DNA of 64,000 nucleotides from JBHOQS01 sp042408875 (GTDB taxonomy: Bacteria; Chloroflexota; UBA11872; JBHOQS01), in NCBI GenBank assembly GCA_042408875.1, contig JBHOQS010000019.1, positions 151,200 to 215,199 on the forward strand, read 5' to 3'. The translations under genes and the position numbers were made by a program. Within the stretch, counting starts at the first letter, position 1. The number at the start of each line of letters is the position of its first letter. Below are positions 7,764-17,349 of this stretch, piece after piece. Below the pieces are notes generated by a model, which had not been told where the DNA came from, ran no database searches, and saw only the letters and a program-made list of their open reading frames with translations.

Positions 7764-8927
7764 TCAGAGACAGGCCAGGTAGAGCGCGATGATCTCCGCC
7801 TCGGTCGCCGGCTGCGGGTTATTCGCCGGACTGCCGCTGGCGATGGCATCCCGCGCCATCTGTGGCGCGACAGCGCGGAGACGCTCCGGGTCGATGCCTG
7901 CCTCGCGCAGACGGGGCACCTGAAGGTCGCGGCAGAGCTGCTCGACGGCAGCCACCGCCGCGTGCGCTGCCGCTCTATCGCTAGCGTCCGGCTCGGCGGC
8001 GCCGAGGGCCCGCCCGATCTCAGCGTAGCGCGACAGCGCCCCGGGCAGGCTGAACCGCATCACCGCCGGCAGCAGCATGGCATTGGAGAGCCCGTGCGGA
8101 ATGTGGAAATAGGCGCCGATCGGGCGAGACATGCCATGCACCAACGCGACCGAAGCGTTCGAGAAGGCGATCCCCGCATGCAGCGCCCCCAGCATCATCG
8201 CCCGACGTGCCTCACGGTCGGAGCCATCGCGCCATGCTCGCCGTAATGACAGGCCGATCAGGCGAATCGCTGAGAGGGCAAACACGTCACTGGTAGGATT
8301 AGCCCGCCGGCTGACGTACGCTTCGATGGCGTGCGTCAGTGCATCGAGGCCGGTCGACGCGGTCACAGGGGGCGGGCAGCCCAGCGTGAGCAGTGGATCG
8401 GCCACCGCAACGTCCGGTATCAGCCGGACGTCGGTAATGAGCATCTTCACGTTGGTAGCTGGATCGGTGATGGCGATGAAGCGGGTTACCTCCGAGCCGG
8501 TGCCGGCGGTAGTGGCGATCTCGATTAACGGGGGCCGGCCGGCCACGAACTTGCCGGTACCTACGTAATCGGCAATGCTCCCCGGGTTCGCCGCCATCAT
8601 CGCTACCGCCTTGGCTGTATCCATGGCGCTGCCACCGCCCAGCCCGATCGCCAGATCGGCAGCATGCGCCCGCAGCGCAGCCGTACCGCGCTCGACCTCA
8701 TGGACCGTCGGCTCGCCGGGGATATCGTCGAAGACTGCTACAGCGGCGCCGGTCTCCTGCAGACGTTCAAGGAGCTCGGCTGTGAACGGCTGCCTGCCCA
8801 CCACACGGTCGGTGACCAGCAGCACCCGCCGGCCACCCAGGCGCTGCACCTCCGCAGGCACGTGCGCGAGGGCACCTTCGCCGGCATAGATCACCGGCGG
8901 CACACGGAACTCATGCACATCAGCCAT
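7764..8927 (-). CDS. Iron-containing (group III) alcohol dehydrogenase
   Basis: The protein has 387 residues and the family hallmarks: the nucleotide-binding loop GLGGGSAMDTAK, the substrate/metal region TTAGTGSEVTRF, and the metal ligands in TGLDALTHAIEAY together with the two later histidines in ALVHGMSRPIG and FHIPHGLSNA. Enzymes of this type reduce aldehydes or ketones with NAD(P)H. The exact substrate (butanol, lactaldehyde, propanediol and others) cannot be fixed. It follows the fused E1 gene on the same strand after 132 bases, so the two may be cotranscribed. Confidence 0.93.
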   Translation of the reverse strand: MADVHEFRVPPVIYAGEGALAHVPAEVQRLGGRRVLLVTDRVVGRQPFTAELLERLQETGAAVAVFDDIPGEPTVHEVERGTAALRAHAADLAIGLGGGSAMDTAKAVAMMAANPGSIADYVGTGKFVAGRPPLIEIATTAGTGSEVTRFIAITDPATNVKMLITDVRLIPDVAVADPLLTLGCPPPVTASTGLDALTHAIEAYVSRRANPTSDVFALSAIRLIGLSLRRAWRDGSDREARRAMMLGALHAGIAFSNASVALVHGMSRPIGAYFHIPHGLSNAMLLPAVMRFSLPGALSRYAEIGRALGAAEPDASDRAAAHAAVAAVEQLCRDLQVPRLREAGIDPERLRAVAPQMARDAIASGSPANNPQPATEAEIIALYLACL

Positions 8928-9059
8928 CGTACACGCTCACCGCTCCAGGAGCACCGGTAACCAGTAGAGATTGCGCTGCTCGATCGGCGACAGCACACCC
9001 TTCAGTGTGGCCAGCAGCCAGCGATACTGCGTGCGCTGCGCAGCGGTCCTCGCGTTCGC

Positions 9060-11192
9060 TCAGTACTGTACAAGCCGCCGTGCCGCCGCGACGACCATCT
9101 GCGGGTTCGGCAGGATGGCATCCTCCTCCGGAGGATTATAGGGCAGGTGGCAGTCCGCCGCAGCGATGCGCACCGGAGGCGCGTCCAGGTGCTCGAAGAG
9201 TGCCTCGGCGATGAAGGCAGTAATCTCCGCCCCGATGCCCATGGTCTTATTCGCTTCGTGCAGGACAAGCACTCGCGACGTCTTGCGCACGGTCTCGGCG
9301 ATAGCCGCGCGGTCGAGCGGCAGCAACGTCCGCAGGTCGAGGATCTCCGCCTCAATGCCCTCCTGAGCAAGCTGCGCCGCGGCCGTGCGCGCCCAGTGGA
9401 CGCCCACGCCATAGGTCACGATGCTCAGGTCCCGGCCTGGCCGGTCGAGCCGCGCGACGCCCAGCGGCACCACGAAATCCGTTCCCACAGGCACCGGCTC
9501 TCGCTCGCGGCGGTAGCTGAGCTTGTGCTCGAAGAACAGCACCGGGTCGTCGTCGCGGATAGCGCTCTTCAGCAGACCGTACGCATCACGGGGTGTCGCT
9601 GGAACGACGACTTTCAAGCCGGGGATGTGGCAGTAAACGGCTTCAACGCTCTGTGAGTGATAGAGCCCTCCGCGCACGCCTCCGCCGAACGGCGCCCGGA
9701 ACACGGCCGGGCAGCCCCAGGCTCCGACGCTGCGCCAGCGGATCGTGGCTGCCTGATTGACGATCTGATCGAAGGCCGGGTGCATGTAATCGGCGAACTG
9801 GAACTCAGCGACCGGCCGCAGACCACACATTGCCGCGCCCACCGCCATACCACCGATAGCGCTCTCTGCAACTGGGGTATCCAGCACGCGCAGGGGACCG
9901 AACTCCTCTAGCAAGCCCTTCGTAGCGCGGAACACCCCACCTTTGACCGCCACATCCTCACCAAGGACGACCACGGTGGAGTCGCGCCGCATCTCGTCCC
10001 GCAGCGCTGTCTGAATGGCTTCCACTAGCGTGAGCTCAGGCGCACCGTTGCTGCCCTCATCCAGATGCGACGAAGGAGACTGGCCGGCTCCTTCTTCCCG
10101 CTCCCAGCGTCCTGCCCGCAACACGGCAGGCGGAGACGCCCGCAGCGACTCATGCGGCGGGTCACCGGCATAGAGCCAGCGGCGGGCGCGAGCCGGCTCA
10201 GGCAGCGCCATTGCCTCCGCGCGATCCTGGTCGGCAATGACCGTGCGATAGACCTCGTCGCGCAGCGCCTGCTCCTGCCCCTCGGTCAGAATGCCCTGCG
10301 CCAGGAGGCAGGCGCGCACGCGCGGGAGGGGATCGCGCTGCTGCGCCTGCTCAAACTCGCGCGGATCGCGGTAGGCGTGGTCGTCCTGGGAGGAATGCGG
10401 GCCCAGCCGCGGCACGATCGCCTCGATCAGGCTGGGTCCCTCCCCCGCGCGGGCGCGCTCCACTGCCTGGCGCGTGGCATGATACACCGCCAGCGGATCG
10501 CAGCCATCAACGCGCACGCCCGGCATGCCATAGGCTGCTGCTCGCTCGGCAACACTCCCTACCGGCATCTGCAAGTGGAGCGGGACCGAGATCGCCCAGC
10601 CATTGTTCTCGCAGATGTAGACTACGGGCAGCCGGTGGATGCCAGCTACATTGAGCGCCTCATGGAAGTCGCCCTTTGAGGTCGCGCCGTCGCCGAAATA
10701 GCAGGCTGCGATCCAGTCAGCGCCCAGCACCTTCGCCGCGTAGCCGGCGCCGGTGGCATGCGTGATCGCCCCGGCGACCACACTCGATGCCGTGGGCATG
10801 CGCAGCCGCACGCTGCTGAAGTGGTTGGAGAGCTGCCGTCCGCCGGAGTTGGGATCGGCGCCGCGGGCGAGCGTGCCCAGGAACAGCTCATACGGCGTCT
10901 GGCCGAGCGCCAGAGCCACGGACATGGACCGGTAGTAGGTGAAGACGTAATCGTGGCCGGCGCGCAGCGCCAGAGCGCTGGCAATCTGCGCCACCTCGTG
11001 GCCGCGCGAGGTCAGCACGAAGCCGGCCTTCCCCTGCCGGGAGAGGATCCACATACGCTCGTCTGTGGCGCGGGCGAGGAGCATGAGCCGGTAGATCTGC
11101 ACGAGGTCCGGCTGTTCAGGCCTCTGCTCCGGCCGCACGGAGCCAGGAGCGAGAGAGAGGCGAGATTGCTCGTGTCGCTCAGCGGTGGTCAT
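9060..11192 (-). CDS. Fused alpha-beta 2-oxoacid dehydrogenase E1 component
   Basis: One 710-residue chain contains both E1 subunits. Residues about 30-345 are the alpha part, with the thiamine-diphosphate motif GDGATSKGDFHEAL ending in ENN, and the phosphorylation-loop segment with the paired histidines in GPHSSQDDH. After a linker (about 345-385), residues about 386-710 form the beta part, with VVVLGEDVAVKGGVFRAT, PVAESAIGG and the C-terminal transketolase domain (LDLRTLLPLD, VLHEANKTMGIGAE). It decarboxylates a 2-oxoacid (pyruvate or branched-chain) and transfers the acyl group to a lipoyl E2. The RQGKAGF segment resembles branched-chain E1 proteins. No E2 or E3 gene is nearby. Confidence 0.92.
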   Translation of the reverse strand: MTTAERHEQSRLSLAPGSVRPEQRPEQPDLVQIYRLMLLARATDERMWILSRQGKAGFVLTSRGHEVAQIASALALRAGHDYVFTYYRSMSVALALGQTPYELFLGTLARGADPNSGGRQLSNHFSSVRLRMPTASSVVAGAITHATGAGYAAKVLGADWIAACYFGDGATSKGDFHEALNVAGIHRLPVVYICENNGWAISVPLHLQMPVGSVAERAAAYGMPGVRVDGCDPLAVYHATRQAVERARAGEGPSLIEAIVPRLGPHSSQDDHAYRDPREFEQAQQRDPLPRVRACLLAQGILTEGQEQALRDEVYRTVIADQDRAEAMALPEPARARRWLYAGDPPHESLRASPPAVLRAGRWEREEGAGQSPSSHLDEGSNGAPELTLVEAIQTALRDEMRRDSTVVVLGEDVAVKGGVFRATKGLLEEFGPLRVLDTPVAESAIGGMAVGAAMCGLRPVAEFQFADYMHPAFDQIVNQAATIRWRSVGAWGCPAVFRAPFGGGVRGGLYHSQSVEAVYCHIPGLKVVVPATPRDAYGLLKSAIRDDDPVLFFEHKLSYRREREPVPVGTDFVVPLGVARLDRPGRDLSIVTYGVGVHWARTAAAQLAQEGIEAEILDLRTLLPLDRAAIAETVRKTSRVLVLHEANKTMGIGAEITAFIAEALFEHLDAPPVRIAAADCHLPYNPPEEDAILPNPQMVVAAARRLVQY

Positions 11193-11429
11193 AGGTATCT
11201 TCGCCGCAACAGCGCCGTTCTGAGACGATGCTACCGCAGCCGCCAGGTCGATGCAATACCGTACCAGACGCGCCCTCAGCGTGCCTTGGCTAGGTGTGCC
11301 CGCAGCGGTAGCGGCGCATCGGGCGCGAGGGAGTGCAGGCGCTGCTCATCTCCCGAGACGCCCAGGCCGGGCCCCAGCGCAAGAAAGAGGCATCCGGTCT
11401 CAGAGCGCAGCGGCGTCTGCAAGCCGGCG

Positions 11430-11618
11430 TTATCGCAATGCCAGGTTGGCTGTCGCTGCGCCGAGGTGAGTTGCAGCAGCAGTGCCGAGGCCTGCTTCTC
11501 GGGTCATCCCGATCAGGTACCGCAGACCGCTGGCCTGCGCCAGCATGTAGCCGTGGCAGAAATTACAGGGATACTCGCTCGCTGGCAGAAGTGCGCTACA
11601 ATGGGCGCAGGTCGCCAT
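11430..11618 (-). CDS. Possible small zinc-ribbon protein
   Basis: This 62-residue frame starts at an ATG only 30 bases from the divergent UPF0182 start. Its first 25 residues hold a clean CxxC-x10-CxxC pattern (cysteines 4, 7, 18, 21; CAHC and CNFCHGYML), typical of zinc-ribbon proteins. The remaining 35 residues are alanine-rich and unremarkable. It could be a real small metal-binding protein of the spacer. Against this, the candidate UPF0182 promoter lies inside it, and I see no strong Shine-Dalgarno sequence. Confidence 0.35.
   Translation of the reverse strand: MATCAHCSALLPASEYPCNFCHGYMLAQASGLRYLIGMTREAGLGTAAATHLGAATANLALR
11597..11602 (+). promoter_or_regulatory. -10 element TACAAT upstream of UPF0182
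   Basis: TACAAT lies 46 bases before the UPF0182 ATG at 11649. No clear -35 is present. Confidence 0.4.
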
Positions 11619-11648
11619 GAACGCAGGCAGCAGAAAGCTGGGGCACTG

Positions 11649-14429
11649 ATGATCTCCCGTGTGTTCCTGTGGGGACTGGTCGCGCTCTTCGTTGCGCTGG
11701 TGCTCTTTCTGGGCCTGGGCGCTGGCTTCTACACGGATGTCCTGTGGTACGACAGCCTGGGCTACGCTGACGTCCTCTGGACACGGGTCCGTGCCCAGGC
11801 ACTGCTGTTCGCGCTCGGGGCTGCGCTAGCGTTCGCGAGCGCAGCCATCTGCCTGATTGCTGCCTCGCGTGCAGCACCGAGTTGGCCAGCGCCTATTCGA
11901 CGACCGTACGGGCGGCGGCCGCCTGTCCCCCCACCTTTCCTGTCGCTCCGCGCCGGGGATCCCTGGATCGAGCTCTTCGATACCACACCTGCAGAGGTCG
12001 CCACGCTGGTCCGCCAGGGTGCCTGGCTGTTGGCCATTGTCTTCGCTGTGCTCATGGGCCTGGTGGCGATGGGCACGTGGAATACCGTGCTGCGCTACCT
12101 GGCCCGCCAGCCTTTCACTGTGCGCGATCCACTCTTCGGCCGTGATGTCGGCTGGTACGTGTTCGAGATGCCCCTGCACTACGCAGTACTGGGCTGGATT
12201 GTCCTCGCCACGCTGATCCTGCTGGCCGGCAGCGCGGTGCTGTACCTGTACCACTTTGGCGGCCGCTGGATGGCGCTGGTCTACTCGCGAGCCGCGCGCA
12301 TTCACCTGCTGGCCCTCGTCGCCGTGCTCTTCGGTGCGATGGCGTGGTACCAGCACCTCCAGGCGTACGAGCTTGTCTTCTCCACTCGCGGCGCCGTTTT
12401 CGGCGCAGGCTATACCGACACACACGCCCAGCTTTTCGCCATCCGTGTCCTGGAGGTGCTGTCTATAGCCGGCGTGCTGGCTGCGCTGGCCGACATGTTC
12501 TGGCGGCGGCTGCTTCTGGTGCCGGTGTTGGTGGCGGTGTGGGTTGCTGCCGCCGTGGTACTCGGCGTAGTGGTGCCCGGCTTGCAGCAGCGGCTGGTGG
12601 TCGAGCCGAGCGAGTTCGCCCGCGAGCGGCCGTACATCGAGCGCAACATCCAGATGACCAGGCTCGCCTACGGGCTGGACAAGGTGGTCGAGGTCCCGGC
12701 GACTGTCGATGAGGGCCTCCAGCCGGAGGACCTGATCGAACATGCCGACACCCTGGAAAACGTACGTCTGTGGGACTACCGGCCGCTGCGCGATACGCTC
12801 AACCAGGTACAGACGTTCCGCCCCTACTATGAGTTCGGCGATGTCGATGTAGACCGCTACGTCCTCGGGGGCCGGTTGCGCCAGGTGATGCTCAGTGCGC
12901 GTGAGCTCAACCCACAGCGCCTGCCGGCGCAGGCTCGCACCTGGGTCAACCAGCATCTCCAGTTCACGCACGGCTACGGCGCAGCGGTGGCGTCGGTGAA
13001 CGAGGCAACTCCTGAAGGTCTGCCCCGCCTGTTGGTGCAGGATATCCCTCCGTCCGGGGAGATCCCGATCCGCGAGCCGGGCATTTACTTCGGCGAGCGC
13101 GTCGACGGTTACGTGGTCGTCAATACCACGATCCAGGAGTTCGATTACCCGCAAGGCGACCAGAACGCCTTCACGACGTACCGCGCTCGCAGCGGAGTAC
13201 GCCTGTCATCGTTCCTGCGCCGGCTCGCCTATGCCTGGGTTTTCGGCGATGGCAATCTGCTCCTGTCGGAGCATGTCACCACGGAGAGCCAGGTACTGTA
13301 CCGGCGCAACATCACACGCCGGGCGCGTATCCTCGCACCGTTCCTGCGCCTAGATCGCGATCCGTACCTGGTCATTGCTGACGGGAAGCTCTACTGGATC
13401 CAGGATGCCTACACGGTGACGAACCGCTATCCGTATTCCCAGCCCTATGGCGGCTTCAACTACATCCGGAACTCCGTCAAGATCGTCACCAACGCGTACG
13501 ATGGGAGCATCACGTTCTACATCGCTGATCAGGAAGACCCGTTGATCCGCACATACGCCGCCATCTATCCGACGCTCTTCAAGCCGATCGACCAGATGCC
13601 GCCCTCGCTCCGGCAGCATGTGCGTTACCCGGAAGACTTGTACCTGGTCCAGGCGCAGCTCTACCGCACATACCATATGCAAGACCCACAGGTCTTTTAC
13701 AACAAGGAAGACCTGTGGGACATCGCCCAGGAATTGCATGGAGACCAGCCGCAGCCGATCGAGCCGTACTACGTGCTGATGCGCCTGCCCGGCGAGCGGG
13801 CCCTGGAGTTTATCCTGATCCTGCCCTTTACGCCACAGGGGCGCCAGAACATGATCGCCTGGATAGCAGGCAGATCAGACGGACCGAACTACGGTAAGCT
13901 CCAGGTTTTCAAGTATCCCAAAGACCGGCAGGTCTTCGGGCCACTTCAGATCGAGGCGCGCATCAACCAGGACCCGGTGATCTCCGCGCAACTCACGCTG
14001 TGGAACCAGCGCGGCTCGCAGGTGATACGCGGCAACCTGATCGTGCTGCCGCTGGGCGACACAACCCTCTATGTGAAGCCGCTGTACCTACAGGCAGAGC
14101 AGAGCAGGATCCCTGAGCTACGCCGGGTGGTCGTCGTGGCAGGAGGGCGCTTGGTGATGGAGGAGCGGCTGTCAGATGCGCTGGCCCGGCTGGCCGGCAC
14201 AGCCGTTGCTACGACACCCGGCAGTATTCCGTCACCGTCCTCCGAGGCACCACCTGGCACATCGTCCACTCCTGTCGCGCCGCCGGCTGTCGCCGAGCTG
14301 GCTCGCTCAGCGCTGGCGAACTACCAGCGGGCTCAGGACGCGCTGCGTAACGGCGACTGGGCCGGCTACGGCGCGGCCTTGCGGGCGATGGAGCAGGACC
14401 TCCAGCGGCTCGCCGAGCTCACGCGCTAG
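11649..14429 (+). CDS. UPF0182 family membrane protein
   Basis: The ATG at 11649 (MISRVFLWGLVALFVALVLF) gives 926 residues, the usual family size. The same frame is open far upstream, but there it overlaps the E1 gene and is not coding. About seven hydrophobic segments fill the first 320 residues, including the family's LWYDSLGYADVLWTRVRAQ loop. A large soluble domain follows with conserved runs such as YRPLRDTLNQVQTFRPYYEFGDVDVDRY (in part) and PYGGFNYIRNSVK. The C-terminal 90 residues are a proline-rich linker and a helical hairpin. UPF0182 proteins occur in actinobacteria, cyanobacteria and Chloroflexota, and their role is unknown. The gene is monocistronic and ends before a strong hairpin. 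Confidence 0.92.
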   Translation: MISRVFLWGLVALFVALVLFLGLGAGFYTDVLWYDSLGYADVLWTRVRAQALLFALGAALAFASAAICLIAASRAAPSWPAPIRRPYGRRPPVPPPFLSLRAGDPWIELFDTTPAEVATLVRQGAWLLAIVFAVLMGLVAMGTWNTVLRYLARQPFTVRDPLFGRDVGWYVFEMPLHYAVLGWIVLATLILLAGSAVLYLYHFGGRWMALVYSRAARIHLLALVAVLFGAMAWYQHLQAYELVFSTRGAVFGAGYTDTHAQLFAIRVLEVLSIAGVLAALADMFWRRLLLVPVLVAVWVAAAVVLGVVVPGLQQRLVVEPSEFARERPYIERNIQMTRLAYGLDKVVEVPATVDEGLQPEDLIEHADTLENVRLWDYRPLRDTLNQVQTFRPYYEFGDVDVDRYVLGGRLRQVMLSARELNPQRLPAQARTWVNQHLQFTHGYGAAVASVNEATPEGLPRLLVQDIPPSGEIPIREPGIYFGERVDGYVVVNTTIQEFDYPQGDQNAFTTYRARSGVRLSSFLRRLAYAWVFGDGNLLLSEHVTTESQVLYRRNITRRARILAPFLRLDRDPYLVIADGKLYWIQDAYTVTNRYPYSQPYGGFNYIRNSVKIVTNAYDGSITFYIADQEDPLIRTYAAIYPTLFKPIDQMPPSLRQHVRYPEDLYLVQAQLYRTYHMQDPQVFYNKEDLWDIAQELHGDQPQPIEPYYVLMRLPGERALEFILILPFTPQGRQNMIAWIAGRSDGPNYGKLQVFKYPKDRQVFGPLQIEARINQDPVISAQLTLWNQRGSQVIRGNLIVLPLGDTTLYVKPLYLQAEQSRIPELRRVVVVAGGRLVMEERLSDALARLAGTAVATTPGSIPSPSSEAPPGTSSTPVAPPAVAELARSALANYQRAQDALRNGDWAGYGAALRAMEQDLQRLAELTR

Positions 14430-14506
14430 CTCCTGCGCGCAATCACGCTATGGACTATCCAGGCGCGCCGCGCCCCGCCCAGCGCATGCAGGCGTGACAC
14501 ACGCGT

Positions 14507-14543
14507 GCTTGGAGGAGCGCAGCCCTGCTACGCTCCTCCAAGC
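14507..14543. terminator. 13-bp perfect hairpin, bidirectional terminator
   Basis: GCTTGGAGGAGCG (14507-14519) pairs exactly with CGCTCCTCCAAGC (14531-14543) around an 11-base loop, followed by AAAAC. It lies between the convergent UPF0182 gene and the small helical-protein gene and can serve both. Confidence 0.8.
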
Positions 14544-14568
14544 AAAACAATATAATCAGCGCCACGCG

Positions 14569-14850
14569 TTAGTGGAACGTTCCCTGCCGCACGTGGCGCT
14601 CGATCTCGCTACGGATCTGCTCCACGTGGCGCTGGTCCTCGGCCTTGAGCCGCCGGAAGAGGTCGGCGCACTGCGGGCAGTTCTCCCGCTCAGCGTCCTC
14701 GATATATTTGTCGTAGCGCCAGACACCGTCTAGCTTCTCGCTCATGACCTGGATCAGGTCATGGTTGACGTTGCTCACGGCTTCTGTACGCGGGCGCTCG
14801 CCAACGACCTGCTCAATAGGCGTTTCCCCTCCTGCATGCCGTTGCTCCAT
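14569..14850 (-). CDS. Small helical protein, rubrerythrin/ferritin-like in character
   Basis: The ATG at 14850 follows GGAGG at 8 bases and gives 93 residues; two upstream ATGs lack such a site. The segment from about residue 30 is predicted helical and has regularly spaced polar metal-type residues: HDLIQVMSEKLDGVWRYDKY, then CPQC, then LKAEDQRHVEQI and a terminal histidine. Short ferritin-like or rubrerythrin-related proteins look like this, but the chain is too short for a full four-helix bundle unless it dimerises. I do not recognise a named family. It is transcribed towards the UPF0182 gene. Confidence 0.65.
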   Translation of the reverse strand: MEQRHAGGETPIEQVVGERPRTEAVSNVNHDLIQVMSEKLDGVWRYDKYIEDAERENCPQCADLFRRLKAEDQRHVEQIRSEIERHVRQGTFH

Positions 14851-15053
14851 TGCTGCTACCTCCATGTCGCATACCCGGCCATGCCAGGCCAGAACAAACT
14901 GTGCGGCGGAGCAAACGTGCGGTGCAGTGAGACGTCCAGGCTGGCTCCACCGCACTGCTGCCGGCACTCAGGGTGGCAAGATACGTGCCTGTGTGGATAT
15001 ACCGGCTGCGGGCATGCTTCGAGGGAAGATGCTCTCCAAAGCGTGCCTATTGC

Positions 15054-17015
15054 TTAGGAGGCGCTTGCGGCGGCCGCTTTTCGCAGGGTGACCAGCAGCA
15101 CGGCAATGTCCGCCGGGGTCACGCCGTTGATGCGCGCGGCCTGCCCGATGGTTGCGGGCCGGAAGCGCGCCAGCTTCTGCCGCGCCTCGGTGCGCAGGCC
15201 GGGGATGCCAGCATAATCGATGCCGGCCGGGATGCGATAGCCTTCCAGACGGGCGGCACGCTCGACCTCGGCCATCTGCTTGCGGATATAGCCAGCGTAG
15301 CGCAGCTCGACCTCAACCTCAAGGCGCATCTGCTCCGGCAGCCACGCAAGGATCGTGGGGATATCCCGACCGCGCGCCTGCTCCCGCCGCGCCCAGACGA
15401 TCGCATCACGGAGTTCCTCCACCTGCTGGTAACGCTCCCGCGAGACCAGCCCCAGACGATAGGCGATAGGCGTCAGGCGCAGGTGCGCGTTGTCATGCCG
15501 CAGGAGCAGGCGGTATTCGGCTCTGGACGTATGCAGCCGGTAAGGCTCGTCCAGCTCCTTGCTGGTGAGGTCATCTAGCATAACGCCGATGTACGCCAGC
15601 GCTCGCGGCAACACCACTGGCTGCCCAGCATCAATAGCCTGGAGCTGCATGGCGATGGCGGCCTCGAGAACATCGCCTGACCGATCGTAGGCGCGCAGGC
15701 CTTGCGGCCGCGGCGGCGGAGCACCGTCGCGCTGCCACAAGGCCGCCAGCGCTGCGTTGATGCCGGCCATGATCCCCTGGGCGGCCGCTTCCTCATACCC
15801 GGACGTGCCATTGATCTGCCCGGCGACAAACAGGCCGCCCACCAGCTTGGTCTCCAGCCAGGCGGTAGTCTGATAAGTCTTGACGTAATCGTACTCGACC
15901 GCGTAGCCAATGCGCACCAGCCGCGCCTGCTCCAGCGCGGGGATCGAGCGGATCATCGCCCATTGCACGTCTTCGGGCAGGCTGGTGTTGGCCCCTTGGA
16001 CGTAGACCTCACGGGTCTGGAAGCCTTCCGGCTCTAAGAAGAGCTGGTGGCGCTCCTTCTCGGCGAAGCGCACGATCTTGTCCTCGATCGAGGGGCAGTA
16101 GCGTGGCCCGATGCCCTCGATTGTGCCGTTAAACATAGGCGCGCGGTGCAGGTTGGCGCGAATGATCTCGTGTGTGCGAGGCGTCGTGTGCACCAGGTAG
16201 CAGGCCATCTGGCGACGCCATGTGGGCTGCGGCTCTGGCTGGGGATAGATCGGGTCCGGCTCCAGGCTCATGATCTCGCTGTCGGGCACCGGCTCGAAGG
16301 CGAACGACAGCGGCACATGGGATCCCGGTTGCGGCTCGGTACGGGCGTAGTCGATCGTCGCTGCGTCCAGGCGCGGCGGCGTGCCGGTCTTCAGCCGGCC
16401 AAGCTCAAAGCCGAGCGCGCGTAGCGAATCGGAGAGCGCGGCCGCTGGGGGCTCTCCGGCGCGGCCGCCCGGGCGGATGTGCTCGCCGGTAATGAGCCGT
16501 CCCTTCAGGAATGTGCCGGTCGTGAGCACCACCGTGCGCGCGGCGATGAACTCGCCCGTGTGCAGTCGTACTCCGCGGATGCACCGCCGCGCTCCCGGCA
16601 GCCGCGCGTACTCCTCGGGGGGAAGCTCTTCCGCAACGAGCTCCTCGACCAGCGCCTCGCGCAACTCAAGCCCCGGCTGGCGGGCTAGGACACCCTGCAT
16701 CGCCTCCTGGTACAGCCGCTTGTCCGACTGCGCCCGCAGGGCCTGCACCGCCGGTCCCTTGCTAGTGTTCAGCATGCGGATCTGAATAAAGGTACGGTCG
16801 GCGTTGCGGCCCATCTCCCCGCCCAGGGCATCGATCTCCCGCACCAGGTGGCCCTTCGCCGGCCCGCCAACCGAAGGATTGCAAGGCATCAGGGCGATCG
16901 AGCGCAGGCTCCCGGTGACTAGGAGCGTCCGGCAGCCCATGCGTGCTGCTGCCAGAGCAGCCTCGCACCCGGCGTGTCCTCCGCCGACGACCAGGACGTC
17001 GTAGATCGTGGGCAT
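15054..17015 (-). CDS. mnmG: tRNA uridine-5-carboxymethylaminomethyl modification enzyme MnmG (GidA)
   Basis: The ATG at 17015 gives 653 residues starting MPTIYDVLVVGGGHAGCEAA, the FAD-binding motif of the family. Upstream ATG 17069 would add an 18-residue tail. Other signatures are MPCNPSVGGPAKGHLVREIDALGG, TGTFLKG, the catalytic CPSIEDKIVRF segment and the C-terminal helical domain ending in GVTPADIAVLLV. MnmG works with the GTPase MnmE to modify U34 in several tRNAs, using FAD and methylenetetrahydrofolate. No mnmE gene is in the window. A TACAAT with an extended TG lies at 17211-17216 on the minus strand and leaves a leader of about 190 bases. Confidence 0.96.
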   Translation of the reverse strand: MPTIYDVLVVGGGHAGCEAALAAARMGCRTLLVTGSLRSIALMPCNPSVGGPAKGHLVREIDALGGEMGRNADRTFIQIRMLNTSKGPAVQALRAQSDKRLYQEAMQGVLARQPGLELREALVEELVAEELPPEEYARLPGARRCIRGVRLHTGEFIAARTVVLTTGTFLKGRLITGEHIRPGGRAGEPPAAALSDSLRALGFELGRLKTGTPPRLDAATIDYARTEPQPGSHVPLSFAFEPVPDSEIMSLEPDPIYPQPEPQPTWRRQMACYLVHTTPRTHEIIRANLHRAPMFNGTIEGIGPRYCPSIEDKIVRFAEKERHQLFLEPEGFQTREVYVQGANTSLPEDVQWAMIRSIPALEQARLVRIGYAVEYDYVKTYQTTAWLETKLVGGLFVAGQINGTSGYEEAAAQGIMAGINAALAALWQRDGAPPPRPQGLRAYDRSGDVLEAAIAMQLQAIDAGQPVVLPRALAYIGVMLDDLTSKELDEPYRLHTSRAEYRLLLRHDNAHLRLTPIAYRLGLVSRERYQQVEELRDAIVWARREQARGRDIPTILAWLPEQMRLEVEVELRYAGYIRKQMAEVERAARLEGYRIPAGIDYAGIPGLRTEARQKLARFRPATIGQAARINGVTPADIAVLLVTLRKAAAASAS

Positions 17016-17349
17016 CGCGTGCTCGCCCGCCTGCCGTGGCAGGCGAGGCCAGGTCTCTGAAGAGTGCATACCTCTGCCACAAACCAGTTCCGGCTACCCG
17101 CCCCATCCTCGCGCGCCGGTGGGACTATGTCCAGCTCTGTTGTGCAGGAGAGAGCGTTACGAGTGCCGTGGACAGGACCCTCCCCTTCAGGCCAGGCATA
17201 GCCTAGACGGATTGTACCACCGCTCTGCCGGCGCGCCAGGACGAGCGGGCTATGATGTTCGTCCGGGGTAAAGGCCGGCAGGTACACTCGACCTATCATA
17301 GCGATTCAGGGGCGAGTTGCCCCCAGGCTGGATGCGCGGGAGGGGCGCG
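17016..17349. other. Divergent spacer between mnmG and the glycosidase-like gene
   Basis: There are 334 bases without a supported gene. On the minus strand TGGTACAAT (positions 17211-17219) looks like an extended -10 for mnmG. On the plus strand TATGAT at 17251-17256 may serve the glycosidase-like gene. I see no strong operator. Confidence 0.45.

Larger units (their letters stand above)
11193..11648. other. Spacer between the E1 gene and the UPF0182 gene
   Basis: These 456 bases separate divergently transcribed genes. The part from 11193 to 11429 shows no supported gene. The part from 11430 to 11618 holds a minus-strand frame with a zinc-ribbon pattern, listed separately. A TACAAT at 11597-11602 on the plus strand lies about 45 bases before the UPF0182 start. 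Confidence 0.5.

Noticed and set aside
10758..11648. Upstream extension of the UPF0182 frame to 10758
   Set aside because: It runs antisense through the conserved E1 coding region, is arginine-rich and lacks membrane segments. The ATG at 11649 starts the first membrane helix.
11826..13154. 442-codon minus frame inside the UPF0182 gene
   Set aside because: It is an antisense shadow with histidine-rich, low-complexity content. The plus strand has the conserved membrane and soluble segments.
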